Shown here: positions 1-9,242 of the stretch, piece by piece
How positions within the stretch are numbered: position 1 is the stretch's first letter
Layout: each line of letters begins with the position of its first letter
Assembly (NCBI GenBank): GCA_013368325.1
Contig: JAACJK010000114.1
Coordinates: 558,001 to 622,000 of the forward strand
Length of the DNA: 64,000 bases
DNA from: Ephemerocybe angulata
Taxonomy: Eukaryota; Basidiomycota; Agaricomycetes; Agaricales; Psathyrellaceae
Reading direction: 5' to 3'
The notes under the pieces: model-generated
Told to the model about the DNA's origin: nothing
What the model saw: only the letters and a program-made list of their open reading frames with translations
Database searches by the model: none
Position numbers and translations under genes: made by a program

Positions 1-733
1 GTGACCGAAAGTAGTCGAGTCGTGATCGCAAGACCCCCGGCGCTGTTTGCCATAAGTAAGTGCAAGATCCCCACCAGTGGGCACCCGGCATACTCCAGCT
101 CTTGTATATGGATGTATCGCTTCGTTTTGGTGTCGATTTGCCCAAGGAGAATGAAGAGGAGGTCTATTGTGCACGGCATCTGACGCAGCTCCTCTTTCAG
201 AACCTCTCCTCTCCCGCCGAGGCTGACGGTAACGGCAGTCAGGAGGTCGGTACATTGCGCGACAAGAGACGTATGGCTCTCCAGTTTCGAAGCGTCCATG
301 AGCATGTATGTTATCCACTTGGTAACCCCGCTCCATGCTTCGATCCAGACCTCGAGGCACTTGTTCGAGTACGCCGTGAGGGCCTCGGAGGGGGTACTCG
401 CGTGGAGGAGAGTCTTGAACAACGGCGCGGCCTGGTAGAGCGCGTCCATCGCTGCATTTGCCCTCTTCACCTCTGGTCTCTCCTGAAATTTGCGGGTCCC
501 AAACGGGAGTGCTCCATCGGGTATCAGCGAGGGATGGAGGGGTCGGAGAATGTCGTCCAGGAGCTCCAAATCCTGCTCCGTTTCGAGATAAGCTGCGAGC
601 TCATCGATGTACCTACGGAAGTAAAGATTGTTGCGAGCGTCCGCTAGTAGCTGTATATTCTGTTTAGACCCCTTCCATTCAAGACGGGGGAAAAGTCCGA
701 CCTTGTTTCGTCTGCGGACCCTGTGTGCTCGAG
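1..733 (-). pseudogene. MYND-family gene (copy A), body, broken by a LINE and cut by the window edge
   Basis: Read on the minus strand this is the N-terminal part of a protein closely similar to the intact gene at 15450-17755. Shared stretches include LLFILLGQ, RPL-PSLIPD and APLFKTLLHA. Exon 1 ends at 702. An intron at 701-651 (51 bp, branch-like TCTAAAC, acceptor ACAG) is followed by an open exon from 650 to base 1, where the window ends before the MYND finger would appear. The intron falls at the same place as intron 1 of the 15450 gene. The first ten codons lie on the far side of the LINE (7585-7555) and rejoin this part in frame once the LINE and one copy of its target duplication are removed. 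The gene is therefore interrupted inside exon 1 and is probably null, although the rest of the frame looks undamaged. Confidence 0.8.
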
Positions 734-744
734 CCCTGGCATCG
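734..744. repeat. LINE target-site duplication, left copy
   Basis: CCCTGGCATCG directly precedes the T run that is the poly(A) tail of the minus-strand LINE. It is identical to 7555-7565. Confidence 0.9.
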
Positions 745-765
745 TTTTTTTTTTTTTTTTTTTTT
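745..765 (-). repeat. LINE 3' poly(A) tail (21 nt)
   Basis: An uninterrupted run of 21 T on the plus strand lies immediately inside the left target duplication. It marks the 3' end of the minus-strand LINE and shows the target-primed insertion polarity. Confidence 0.9.
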
Positions 766-1108
766 GTATCCCAGTTTATTGTCCGCTAGGGCGCACCCTA
801 TGTAGGACATTCGAATCTAGTGGTAGTCTATTCTATATAAAGGGCCCCGATGCCCCGATTACCCAGCAAGACCCTTGCACTTACGACGACTCCTCGCCCC
901 CGTAAGCCCGACACGGAAACGTCGTTTAGGGTCTCTGCTCCGGCGCTTCTTCGCCCGGGTCCTTTTCCCCTGCTCTGTGGGCCGCCATACGGGCGGCTGT
1001 GTTCTTCCATGGTTCCCTGCGCTTGCGCGCGACCCTTTTTCCGATCTGCTGGGCAGCACCGGTCGAGGGCTTGGGGGGGTGGGGGTTGTTGTGGGTTTTG
1101 TCAGGTTT

Positions 1109-1125
1109 CGGGCGCTTAGCGCCCG
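1109..1125 (-). other. Palindromic hairpin centred on the ORF2 stop codon of the LINE
   Basis: CGGGCGC-TTA-GCGCCCG is a perfect 7-bp stem whose 3-nt loop is exactly the reverse complement of the ORF2 stop codon TAA (1118-1116). In RNA it would form a strong G/C stem around the stop. Whether it has a role in termination, reverse-transcriptase recognition or nothing at all is unknown. Confidence 0.5.
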
Positions 1126-4100
1126 CGGCGGCGCTTGCGCCGCCGCGTCTTGTCTTCTTCGTCTTTCTTCTTCTTCTTCTCTCCTTCCTTTTGTGCCCTC
1201 TTTTGTTCTCTCTCCTTCTTCTTCTTGTCCGTCTCCTCCCCATTTCTGGTGAGTGTGAATCTTCCTGTCCTGTTGGTGTATCTTATCAGTGCTCGTACGT
1301 GCTCGAGCTTACCCATGATTTTCGGCATGTTTCGTTTGTCGCGTCCGTGTTCCCGGTCCATTGTCGTTCTGTGGGCCCTGTACGCTGGACAGTCGTACAG
1401 GAAGTGTTCGAGCGTCTCCTTCCTTCCTGATCGGCACTTCTGACATATGTCCGTTTCCGCTTTCTTCCTGGTGAATAGATATCCGTTGAGGGGGATGTGT
1501 CTGGATCGTATCTGTACGAGCAGTGAGTTTTGGGATCTGGTTAGCTGCCCTGTCTGTTTCTGGTAGCTTTTGAATGGGAACTCAGCGTCGGTTTCGAGGA
1601 ATCCTTCCCCTCTTTTCGACCCTTTCCACATCTCTATCCATCTCTTCCTGGCTTCGTTCCTCGTCTCCTCCTTTAGCGTCGATATGCTTCTCAGTAGTCC
1701 TGGTCTCAGTAGCGGTGGTAGTCCCAGTGCGAATGTGGTCGTTCCCCTGGCTGCCTTTTTCGCTTCTTCGTCCACTCTTTCGTTCCTCGCTACGTCGCTG
1801 TGGGCCGAGATCCACTTGAGCGTGAACTTGATTCTCTCCATCCCCTCGTTCTTCAGGGTATCCGCTAGTCGGTAGAACTCGTCCTGTAAGTATTGCGCTG
1901 GTCCTGGACGTCCGGATTGCATTGCCTTTAGGATGCTCTGGTTGTCGGTGTAGATGCTGATTTCTGTCGTCCCCACTTCGTCCCGAATCGTCGTGCGCGA
2001 TACCAGTAGCCATACCGCCAGTATCGCCCCTACCCATTCGGCCTCGTACGTCGAGTGGTCGGTCTTCTTCCCCAGGTAGTAGTGTAGGGTGTGCTCCGGT
2101 TCCGTTTCCTCGCCCCGGTATAGGAGCGCTGCCGCCCCCGTCTTGTCGTCGATTCCTGAACCGTCCGTGTAGATGCGTATGGGTGCGATGTCAGCCTTCT
2201 CGTGTGCTATCGACGCTTCTCGGCTCTCTTCTATTCGTATCGCGAAGGTCCTCTCGTGGTTAGGCGGCCTTGCCTTCAAGGATATCTTCTCGATTTTGGT
2301 CGGGTTTATGTCGTATCGACGTGCCATGATCTGTATCGGAGTCGGATTTGCGAACTTTTGTTCTCATTTCCGGTGCGCCAGGCGGGTATGGGTCGCTAGG
2401 GCGTGTCGTTTCGGTAGTGTGCATAACCTGGTGAACGCTCTCCTGTGGATGGTCAATAGTTGGACTTCCATTGGCTCGACGCCCACATGGGCGTCGAGTA
2501 TATCCCCTGCTGTGGATCCCATTGCTCCTGTTATCGCTATCATCGCGATCCTCTGCACTCTGGCCAGCTTCCTTAGGGCGTCGGTCGAGCCGACTCTCTT
2601 CTTCCCTCCTTCGGGCTTCTGGGGTGGGACGTACCATACGTCGGCGGCGTATGTCATCTTCGGGATTCCTACTACCTTGTACAGTTGGCGCATGAGGTTG
2701 GTGCTGAGGCCGGTGTGCTGTTTCGTTAGTCGCTGGAACATCATCACCCACTGGGTGGCTTTCGCCGCTGCTCTGGTCGTGTGCGCCTTCCATCGCAATT
2801 CTGGGTCGACTATAACACCAAGGTACTTGTATTCCTTCACGCTTTCGATGTCGGTGCCGTTTATCGTCAGTGTGGGCGCCAAGTCGTATAGCTTCTCTCC
2901 TGGTCTTCCATTCTGCGCTTTCGCTTTTCTTCTCGAGAAGTGCATCACCGCCACTTTTGACATCTTGAATCTGGAGTTGTGAGTGCGTGACCATTCGTTA
3001 CCTCCTCCTGGTCATTCCATCATGTCTCTGAGGGTGTCGGTCGTTTCCTCGAAGTCCTTTCCCGTGGCCATGAAGATGGCGTCGTCCACGTATCCGATTC
3101 CATCCTCCTGGGGCCCTGTGGGGATCGTCAGTAGATCCGCGTTATATATGATATAGAGTACCATCGATAAGGGGCATCCTTGGCCAATCCCGTTGTCGAT
3201 TGGGATGAAGTCGGAGGTATAGTCGTCGAACTTGAGTTTCGTTCGTCTGTTCGTCAGCATGTTCTCCACCATCTTCACGTACTTCTCCGGCACCGAGCGC
3301 ATCTTCATGTTGTGTAGGAGTCTCGCAGTGACGGCGTTTGGGAAGGCCCCTTCGACGTCCAGGTATAGGACCGACACCACTTTCCCCTTCTGCCAGGCCT
3401 CCTTTATCGTCCCGACGAGATGGTGAAGGGCGTCCGTCGTCGTTCTGCCGGGTCTTCCTCCGAAGTGCGTATCGGGTAGCAGGTCCTCTTGTTCCAAGAT
3501 TCTCGTTATGTCCTCCGCCACTATGGATGATAGTAGCTTCCCTATAGTCGACATCAGCGCGATCGGGCGGTACGCCTTCGGGGCTTCGTAAGACGGCTTG
3601 CCGGGTTTTCGGAGCATGCAGGTGATAGAGTCCTTCCAGTTTTGATGGTAGAGTCCCAGTTCGAAGACCGCGTTGTATATCGGTTCTAGCTGTAGGGCGA
3701 GCGTGTAAGCATTTTCTTTTAGGACAACGTTTGGGATACCGTCGAGCCCCGGAGCCTTGTACGGCGCTAGTCTCCCCATGTGCTCGCAGATTCTTTCTAA
3801 GTCGATTGGTAGTGCCGCCTCCGATGGTGTGGGTTGGTCCCATTCCGATGTGATGTCTCCCTGTCCCTCCGGTTTCTTGATGAGGAAGCCCTTCGCCAGT
3901 TCCTCCGCCTTCCTCTCGTTGGTGTCGACTCGTATGATCGTCCCGTCTGCACCCTTCACTTTCAGCGCTGGTATCCTCGGCCGTCCTGCATCGCCCGGCG
4001 GCTGCTTTGCGTATCCGTTCGCCGTCCACATGTCTTTCGGCGTGGCGTCTTCCAGCCATTCCGTCCAGTGGGTTTTCTTGGTGTTCTCCGACGCTTTCGC

Positions 4101-4535
4101 GTATTCCGCGGCTTTGTCGCGGTATTCCTGGTGGACAGGGTGATCGGGCAGGTCTCGGAGTCTAGCATGGGTTCGACTTAGCTTCTGTTTCACCTTCCTT
4201 TTCTTTTCCAGTCCTTTGTTCCACCATCTTCTCGTGTACGATGTCGGCGTGCTCGTCGGGACCACTTTCTCTATCGTCCTCTGGATGGCCGTCGTTACGT
4301 CGTCCACTCGGGTATTGAATTCCGACTCGTCGGTTATTGGTTTCTGAGTGTCGATCGTGCTCAGTTCTTCCTCCAGCGTGTCCGCGAATTCTTCCCAGTC
4401 CGTTTCCCGGAAGTTCTTGTATTCCACTGTCGGGGCCTTCGTCGTTTCCATGCTGAGTATCGTGGCTACCGGGATGTGGTCCGTCATCGGCGGGCGGAGG
4501 TCGTGTCTGGTGTCGCATTCTATCAGCATCGTCGT

Positions 4536-5055
4536 TAGTGATTTACGGGCCTGGGCTTGGCCTGAAAGCCCAGGCTTGGGCCTGGCTTGGAGGGGCCCAG
4601 GCTCACTCAAAACACAAGCCCAGCCTGCCTAGAAGGCTTGGGCTTGGCTTGGCCTGGCTTGGGCCTAGGCCCGGGCTTTTCAATACAATTATTTTGTAAC
4701 GCATACAACATTGAGTCACAAATATTTGTATTGAATTTATATAGACTGATCCGGAGAGTTAGAGAATGCTTCAAGTGGGAGTTAAATTAAGTAAAACTAT
4801 GTTGGAACATGCTGGAATTGAACCAGAGACCTCATAGACACAACTCAACATAAATTCCAGTGCACTATTCTCCTGTTTTTATTTCCTGATATAGAAGCCC
4901 TGAGAAGCCCCAGGCTCAGGCTTTCTCAAATCCCAAGCCAGGCCCTAGGCCCGACCAAGCCTTGGTGAAAAATAACAAAGGCCTGGCTTGGCTTGGGCTT
5001 TTAGGGCCTGGCTTGGGCCCGCCTAGGGCTTCAGGCCCAAGCCTGTAATTCACTA
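4536..5055. mobile_element. hAT-type MITE 1, nested in LINE ORF2
   Basis: A 520-bp element with terminal inverted repeats TAGTGATTTAC / GTAATTCACTA and a perfect 8-bp duplication ATCGTCGT at 4528-4535 and 5056-5063. The ends fit the hAT YARNG terminus rule and the 8-bp duplication is hAT-like. The outer ~100 bp on each side is packed with short G/C-rich motifs of the GGCTTGGGC type, as expected of subterminal transposase-binding repeats. The centre is AT-richer. It has no transposase and depends on a hAT transposase elsewhere. Short open frames running through its ends are artefacts. Confidence 0.9.
4803..4873 (-). other. tRNA-like core of MITE 1 (not a functional tRNA)
   Basis: On the minus strand, 4824-4814 reads GGTTCAATTCC, a perfect match to the RNA polymerase III B-box consensus GGTTCRANYCC. 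It is flanked by CTGG/CCAG, which can form the T stem. About 45 nt upstream, 4868-4851 holds a degenerate A box (ATAGTGCACTGG). GGAGAAT at 4873-4867 and the 3' segment at 4809-4803 can form six of seven acceptor pairs, one of them G-U. The D and anticodon arms are poor, so this is a relic or mimic rather than a gene. Confidence 0.5.
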
Positions 5056-5734
5056 ATCGTCGTTGAGTGGGCGGTGAGCCAGACGTTGTCGGGTCGCGTC
5101 CAAAGCTTTGTTGCGCTGTGCTCGAGGGTAGGTATCCCTTTCTCTAGTACCTGTTCCATGCCCCATTCCTCTGCAAACTCTATTAGCGTGGTGGCCTCGT
5201 CGAGAGCTGACCTTGTGAACAGTCTGGTATCTTCGTCCCTGTCCCACATGGGGTGGTGTCTGTTGAAGTCTCCTGCCCACATGACGTGGCCTCCGTCGCC
5301 GTAGATCTCCTCCTCGTTCTCTTCGATGTACTTCCGTAGGGCCTCTCCTGTGCGGTTGTGTGTGCAGTCGTAATACACGCTAAAGATCGTCAGCTTTCCG
5401 TTCTCGCCGCTTATCCGTATACCCGTGACGTCGAGCGCGTCGCCGATGTCGAGCGGTGTCCAGGCGTCTGTGCTCATCCCCTCGTTCACCCATATCCCGG
5501 ATCTCACCGTTCCCGTTTTCCTCGCTTCGTCCCCCGGGTATACCTGCCTGAATCCTCTTGGTGTCGAAATATGGTTGTAGTAGTTGGCGCTCGGTTCCTG
5601 CAGGAGTATGATGTCCCAGTCGTGCGGAAGTTCGTCGTTCAGTAGAGCCAGTTGTGCGTGTGCCGATTTGTTGATGTTGATCTGCAGTATCCTCAGTCTC
5701 TCTTCTCCCGTTGTGGTCTGAGTCGGTGTGTCGG

Positions 5735-7390
5735 TCATTTGGCGACGGCTGGGGAACCGTCAATCGCGGTCGTTGGGGTGGGGGTTTCCTTCGCTGCTCC
5801 GCCTTCCTCTATCTCCCCTTCTTCATTCACCTTCTCTCCTCTCCCCGCTTCCTGGTCCTCCCTCTGGTGTTGCTGCCATGTCGCCTCGTAGCCCTCCAGC
5901 CTCCTGGTCTCCTGTATCCTTCTCGTTTGGTTGGTCGGCCTGTACGTGATCGGTGGCGAGGCCCCGTACGTGCTCGTCTGTCCTCCTTGGGTCGGTTCCC
6001 GCATCCATGTCCAGGCGTCTTCCGTCGGGTGGTATGGCATCGTGTTCTCCGGGTGTCGCTGGTCGAAGTCGTGGCATCGCCTTAGGAACTCCGGGCATCG
6101 TCTGTCCCAGCTCGCGTGGTTTCCGCCCTTGCACGAGATGCATGCCCGTTTCTGCTGCGTCGTGCAGTCGCTCGTTCGGTGTCCTGTCGTGCCGCATGTC
6201 CCACAGACGTCTTCCTTCGCCTTGCAGTCCTTCACCCAGTGTCCGTACATGTGGCACTTCCCGCATCGGTGTGGCTCCTTCTTGTCCTTTCTGACCTGTA
6301 CCATCGTTCCGCATATCGATAGCCGTGTGTCCTTCGCCCTGTTAGCCGTGTCCGCGTTCTTGAATGTCATGATCGCATGGGCTTGCAGTTGCCCGGGGTA
6401 CCGCCTGTTTATCGCCTTAAGCCACCTGCAGCTGACGATGTCGCCAGTCGCGTATCCGTTCGCCTCTTCCACTTCGCGCAGTCCTGTAGTCGGGTCGAAT
6501 GTCGTTGGGATCTTCTCCACGATCATCGTGGCGGTTCGCTCCTCCACCTTTCCTTGAAGCTTTGCTCCCAGGTTTTCGCTGTTCCAGTCCGTCCTCATCC
6601 ACTTGGCGTCCTTGTCGCCTGCTAGCTCTATCTGCACCATAGGTTGGCCTTCCACCCTCGTTACCGTCCTGATCTTGACTTCGTTTCCTGGTTCCAGTTC
6701 CTGTAGCTGAGCCCTAACGATGTTGGCGAGATCCTGCGGCGACTTGTCCTTTTCCAGCAGTAGACTTTCCGGCTCCAGTCTGTATCGGAATTGCCGTCCT
6801 TGTCCCGCCTTCTTCGCGATAAGCGCCGGGGGCGCCGCCGCCTGGAGTCCTGCCGCTACGATGCTGCTGTAGGAGCGAGGGGATGTCCCCGTCGCCCCTG
6901 CCGCGGTTCCTCTAGCCTCCCTTAGCTCGCGTACCTCCTCCGTGAGTGCTGCCAGTGCGAGTCGCGCTTTCTCCGATTCCTCCTTTACCGTGTCGTGGAT
7001 CTCGTACTTCATGAGGTCCAGTTCTCCTCGTACGCATTCGCTGATGTCGCCTAGCCCTAGCCCGAGTCCAGTCCCGTCGCCTGTAAGCCGCTCTAGTATC
7101 GTCGCGATAGCCTCTAGGTTCTTCTTCTCTGTCCCGTCGGTGAATATCTGTGTCTGTTTCCCCTTCGTCAGCGTCTTCTTATTGGTTGCGAACTCACGTA
7201 TCGCCCCTATGAATTTCTTCATGGTGCGTGCTTCCTCTACTTTCGCGATTACTCCGTTCGCCTTCAGCACTTTCTCCGCATCCTTTACTCTCTGAGCCTC
7301 CGTCGTCGCTGTCTCCAGGCCTCGTGCCGTCACCGTCGATATCGATTCCTGGGTTCTCGCTGCCCCTCCGGGTGGAGTTGCTCTGCTCAT
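5735..7390 (-). CDS. LINE ORF1, Gag-like nucleic-acid-binding protein
   Basis: An intact 551-residue ORF. The N-terminal third is charged and probably helical. The C-terminal half carries three zinc knuckles in a row: CGKCHMYGHWVKDC and CGTCGTTGHRTSDC (both C-x2-C-x4-H-x4-C), then CISCKGGNHASWDRRC with wider final spacing. LINE ORF1 proteins with CCHC knuckles bind the element's RNA and form the ribonucleoprotein that is reverse transcribed. The last segment is rich in Q, R and E. Its stop overlaps the ORF2 start as ATGA (5738-5735), which suggests coupled stop and restart. The ORF is unbroken although ORF2 is dead, so ORF1 protein could in principle still be made. Confidence 0.88.
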   Translation of the reverse strand: MSRATPPGGAARTQESISTVTARGLETATTEAQRVKDAEKVLKANGVIAKVEEARTMKKFIGAIREFATNKKTLTKGKQTQIFTDGTEKKNLEAIATILERLTGDGTGLGLGLGDISECVRGELDLMKYEIHDTVKEESEKARLALAALTEEVRELREARGTAAGATGTSPRSYSSIVAAGLQAAAPPALIAKKAGQGRQFRYRLEPESLLLEKDKSPQDLANIVRAQLQELEPGNEVKIRTVTRVEGQPMVQIELAGDKDAKWMRTDWNSENLGAKLQGKVEERTATMIVEKIPTTFDPTTGLREVEEANGYATGDIVSCRWLKAINRRYPGQLQAHAIMTFKNADTANRAKDTRLSICGTMVQVRKDKKEPHRCGKCHMYGHWVKDCKAKEDVCGTCGTTGHRTSDCTTQQKRACISCKGGNHASWDRRCPEFLRRCHDFDQRHPENTMPYHPTEDAWTWMREPTQGGQTSTYGASPPITYRPTNQTRRIQETRRLEGYEATWQQHQREDQEAGRGEKVNEEGEIEEGGAAKETPTPTTAIDGSPAVAK

Positions 7391-7554
7391 TCTCTTCTAG
7401 GTCGTTCTCTTGAGTGTTCGCTAGGTTACGAGATGAGCTATATTGTCTATTTAATGCCCTTCCAATTGCAGAGAGCCTTTCCTGCTCTGACGGTGGTACC
7501 GTTGAGCGTGGGAGAAAGCTAAGCAGATGGTGGTTCGGGATCAAAAGACTTCTT

Positions 7555-7565
7555 CCCTGGCATCG
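7555..7565. repeat. LINE target-site duplication, right copy
   Basis: CCCTGGCATCG, identical to 734-744. It fixes the LINE 5' end at 7554 and shows that 5' truncation is small or absent. The match may extend by TT on the right, which cannot be told apart from the poly(A). Confidence 0.9.
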
Positions 7566-7585
7566 TTCTGCTCATGCTGGGGCAT
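7555..7585 (-). pseudogene. Start codon and first codons of MYND copy A, separated by the LINE
   Basis: ATG at 7585-7583 begins the sequence MPQHEQNDAR. The 15450 paralog starts with MPRFELDRLD, so this is the expected initiation site. The frame continues after the LINE at position 733, giving the basic stretch RAHRVRRRNK before intron 1, like RVYRCRRRDK in the paralog. About 146 bp separate this ATG from the hAT MITE at 7732, so the promoter region has also been altered. Confidence 0.75.
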
Positions 7586-7731
7586 CAGCCGATCTCTACT
7601 TGTATTCGTTTAATGGCCAAGACCTAGAACTTCGATTAGTTATTCGTGAGCAACGCAAGCAAGAGGTAAGCTTACCTCGTGGTACTGGAGCAAGATCCGA
7701 CAGGAAAACAAAGACGGAGCGTCAATCGGAT

Positions 7732-8254
7732 TAGTGAATTGCAGGCTCAGGCTCGGCCCAAAAGCCGCGGCTTGGGCCCGGCTTTGGCCGGCTCAGGCTT
7801 GCAATTATCCCGAGCCAAGCCTTGAGCCCCCAATTCGGTCGGGCCCGGCTCGGCTCAGGCTTGGGCCGCGGCTTTTGACTACGATTATTTTTCTAATGAA
7901 TCTCATATTCGGTCAGTGATTTTTTGTATTGAAGTAATCTACAGGTCAGTCCCGGTCATCACCCGTAGTCCAGGATAACATTTTCACTCAAAAGAACATA
8001 TTACCATTCCACAGAATTGAACCGGCAGCCTTAGGGTAACATTTTGTAGGCCTTAGCCGCTGCACCATGGCGTCACATAGTATTTATAACTACTGAAGGC
8101 CTAAGCCGCGGCTTTTTGGCGCGCGGATTTCTGGGCCGGGCCCTGAGCCCAGCCGGGCCCCACTGCCAAAACGGGTAAGGCCCGGCTCGGCTTGGCCTGT
8201 AAGGGCCCGGCTTGGCCCGGCTCGCGGCTTTGAGCCCGAGCCTGTACATCACTA
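7732..8254. mobile_element. hAT-type MITE 2, upstream of MYND copy A
   Basis: A 523-bp element with ends TAGTGAATTGC / GTACATCACTA and a perfect 8-bp duplication AATCGGAT at 7724-7731 and 8255-8262. Its size, terminus, subterminal GGCTNGGGC motifs and tRNA-like core match MITE 1, but the sequence has diverged, so the family has had more than one burst or subfamily. It lies about 146 bp upstream of the copy A start codon and could have changed that promoter before the LINE arrived. Confidence 0.9.
8001..8078 (-). other. tRNA-like core of MITE 2 (not a functional tRNA)
   Basis: The minus strand holds a good A box, TGGTGCAGCGGCTAAGG (8067-8051), and about 30 nt later a B box with one mismatch, GGTTCAATTCT (8023-8013). 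Order, strand and position within the element match MITE 1. Acceptor pairing is not convincing, so no functional tRNA is claimed. Confidence 0.45.
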
Positions 8255-8803
8255 AATCGGATTTATAAATACCGGTGCGGCGCCGGACGGCGGCACCCTC
8301 TGGCCTCTGCTCTGCGGGACCTCAACACAGTCTGAATATATTCTAGGTTCGCTCAACAAGAAGTCAAAAGTCTTTTAAATGGCAGAAGGAAGGTGTGTTC
8401 CGAACGGACATTGGGCTTACCACCTATAAACCCGGCTCGACCCTCCTCGATCCCGCCGGTCAGCATGCAATGAATACGAATGCCATCGAGGATATTGTAA
8501 GAGATACACCCTAGATGGTAGTAGAAACAATGTAGAGTAGTGGGGCCCCTCGGAACTGACATAACGAGAGCTAAGTCATATGGAGGACCGGGGAAGAGGG
8601 CGGTTGTAGGCAAGTTTTAGGATTTCGTTCTTTCCAAAATTATTTGACTAGTGCTTTGCTAGTGCTCCTCTACACCTGCCTATGCTAAACGACATACTCT
8701 ATCTATTTTAAAACTTTATTTTCTCCCACCCGCCGAATCCACGGGCAACTGGTTACCGGTTACTGGCCAGGCTTGGGACTATAGAGGACACGAATCCTGC
8801 CAG

Positions 8804-8821
8804 GTGTGTGTGTGTGTGTGT
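8804..8821. repeat. (GT)9 microsatellite
   Basis: Nine uninterrupted GT units in intergenic DNA. Likely length-variable between strains. Confidence 0.9.
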
Positions 8822-9207
8822 AAGGTGTATCTATTGCCATGGGCATTTCAGGATCTATGAGGCTCAAGAAATTCCAAGTTGGCCCACCTCAAAGGGCGTA
8901 TAGTCCAGACAGTGCGTACTCGTCCCTCGAGTCAATAAACTTCACGACATCCTCGAGCTCGAGCTTGATGAATTTGAGGAAATGGTGGCGGGAGAGACTC
9001 CGAAAGAGATGCCGAGAAGCACTAAGTCCTCCATGAGGACAGAGATGGATTTCAAGTTTGTTGGATGGAAATGCGGGGTACCGTGAAGCTCCTTTATTCT
9101 GGTATAGGTGGCCATCCCGACGAGGAGCATCCCTGTGGTACACACTGCTACACAGTAACAGTGCAGCAGAGTTGCTACGAGCGCTTGAGGAGTTCGAACT
9201 TTGCGGA

Positions 9208-9242
9208 CCTCGAACCTCGAACCCCGAACCTCTAACCTCTAA
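9208..9242. repeat. Five tandem heptamers (CCTCGAA type)
   Basis: CCTCGAA, CCTCGAA, CCCCGAA, CCTCTAA, CCTCTAA follow one another without gaps about 170-205 bp upstream of the DAP1-type start codon. The register is exact although the units vary. It is too short and irregular to be telomeric DNA. Confidence 0.75.

Larger units (their letters stand above)
1116..5738 (-). pseudogene. LINE ORF2: endonuclease, reverse transcriptase, RNase H (broken)
   Basis: Starts at ATG 5738. The endonuclease part shows QININ, LLQEP and GDFNRHH, and its closing TDHIPV lies beyond the MITE. Reverse-transcriptase motifs follow: KAPGLDGIP, an FGGRPGR/LDVEGAF block, GIGQGCPLS and the catalytic YVDD. RNase H (YTDGSG, TDNQS, and a final H..V..NE..D) and a CCHC segment follow, then a very basic tail. 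Three lesions are visible. A 520-bp MITE plus its 8-bp duplication sits at 4536-5063; the total of 528 bp is a multiple of three, so the frame is kept on both sides. In-frame TGA codons lie at 3014-3012 and 2366-2364. Both stops sit where CGA (Arg) is a likely ancestor, and all segments otherwise remain in one frame. Confidence 0.9.
745..7554 (-). mobile_element. Non-LTR retrotransposon (LINE, Tad-like), near full length
   Basis: About 6.8 kb including a nested 520-bp MITE. In order on the minus strand it has a 164-bp 5' leader, ORF1 with three zinc knuckles, and ORF2 with an APE-type endonuclease, reverse transcriptase, RNase H and a C-terminal CCHC segment. A 3' UTR of about 350 bp and a 21-nt poly(A) (plus-strand T run) follow. 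The element is flanked by the 11-bp duplication CCCTGGCATCG at 734-744 and 7555-7565. Two ORFs plus RNase H fit the Tad clade of fungal LINEs. Assignment to Tad is an inference from architecture, not a tree. The copy is dead: ORF2 has two in-frame TGA codons and the MITE insertion. Confidence 0.92.

Noticed and set aside
745..765. T run as a transcription terminator on the plus strand
   Set aside because: It lies exactly at the 3' end of the minus-strand LINE beside its target duplication, so it is the poly(A) tail.
926..1243. Arg/Lys-rich short ORFs near the left end
   Set aside because: They are frame shadows of the basic C-terminal tail and 3' UTR of LINE ORF2.
2173..2982. Plus-strand 269-codon open frame with hydrophobic stretches
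   Set aside because: It is the complement of the LINE reverse-transcriptase/RNase H region, whose minus-strand motifs are clear.
4803..4873. Functional tRNA gene
   Set aside because: Only the B box and part of the stems are good. D and anticodon arms are poor and it is inside a transposable element.
9208..9242. Interstitial telomeric repeat
   Set aside because: The unit is CCTCGAA/CCTCTAA, not CCCTAA, and only five copies are present.
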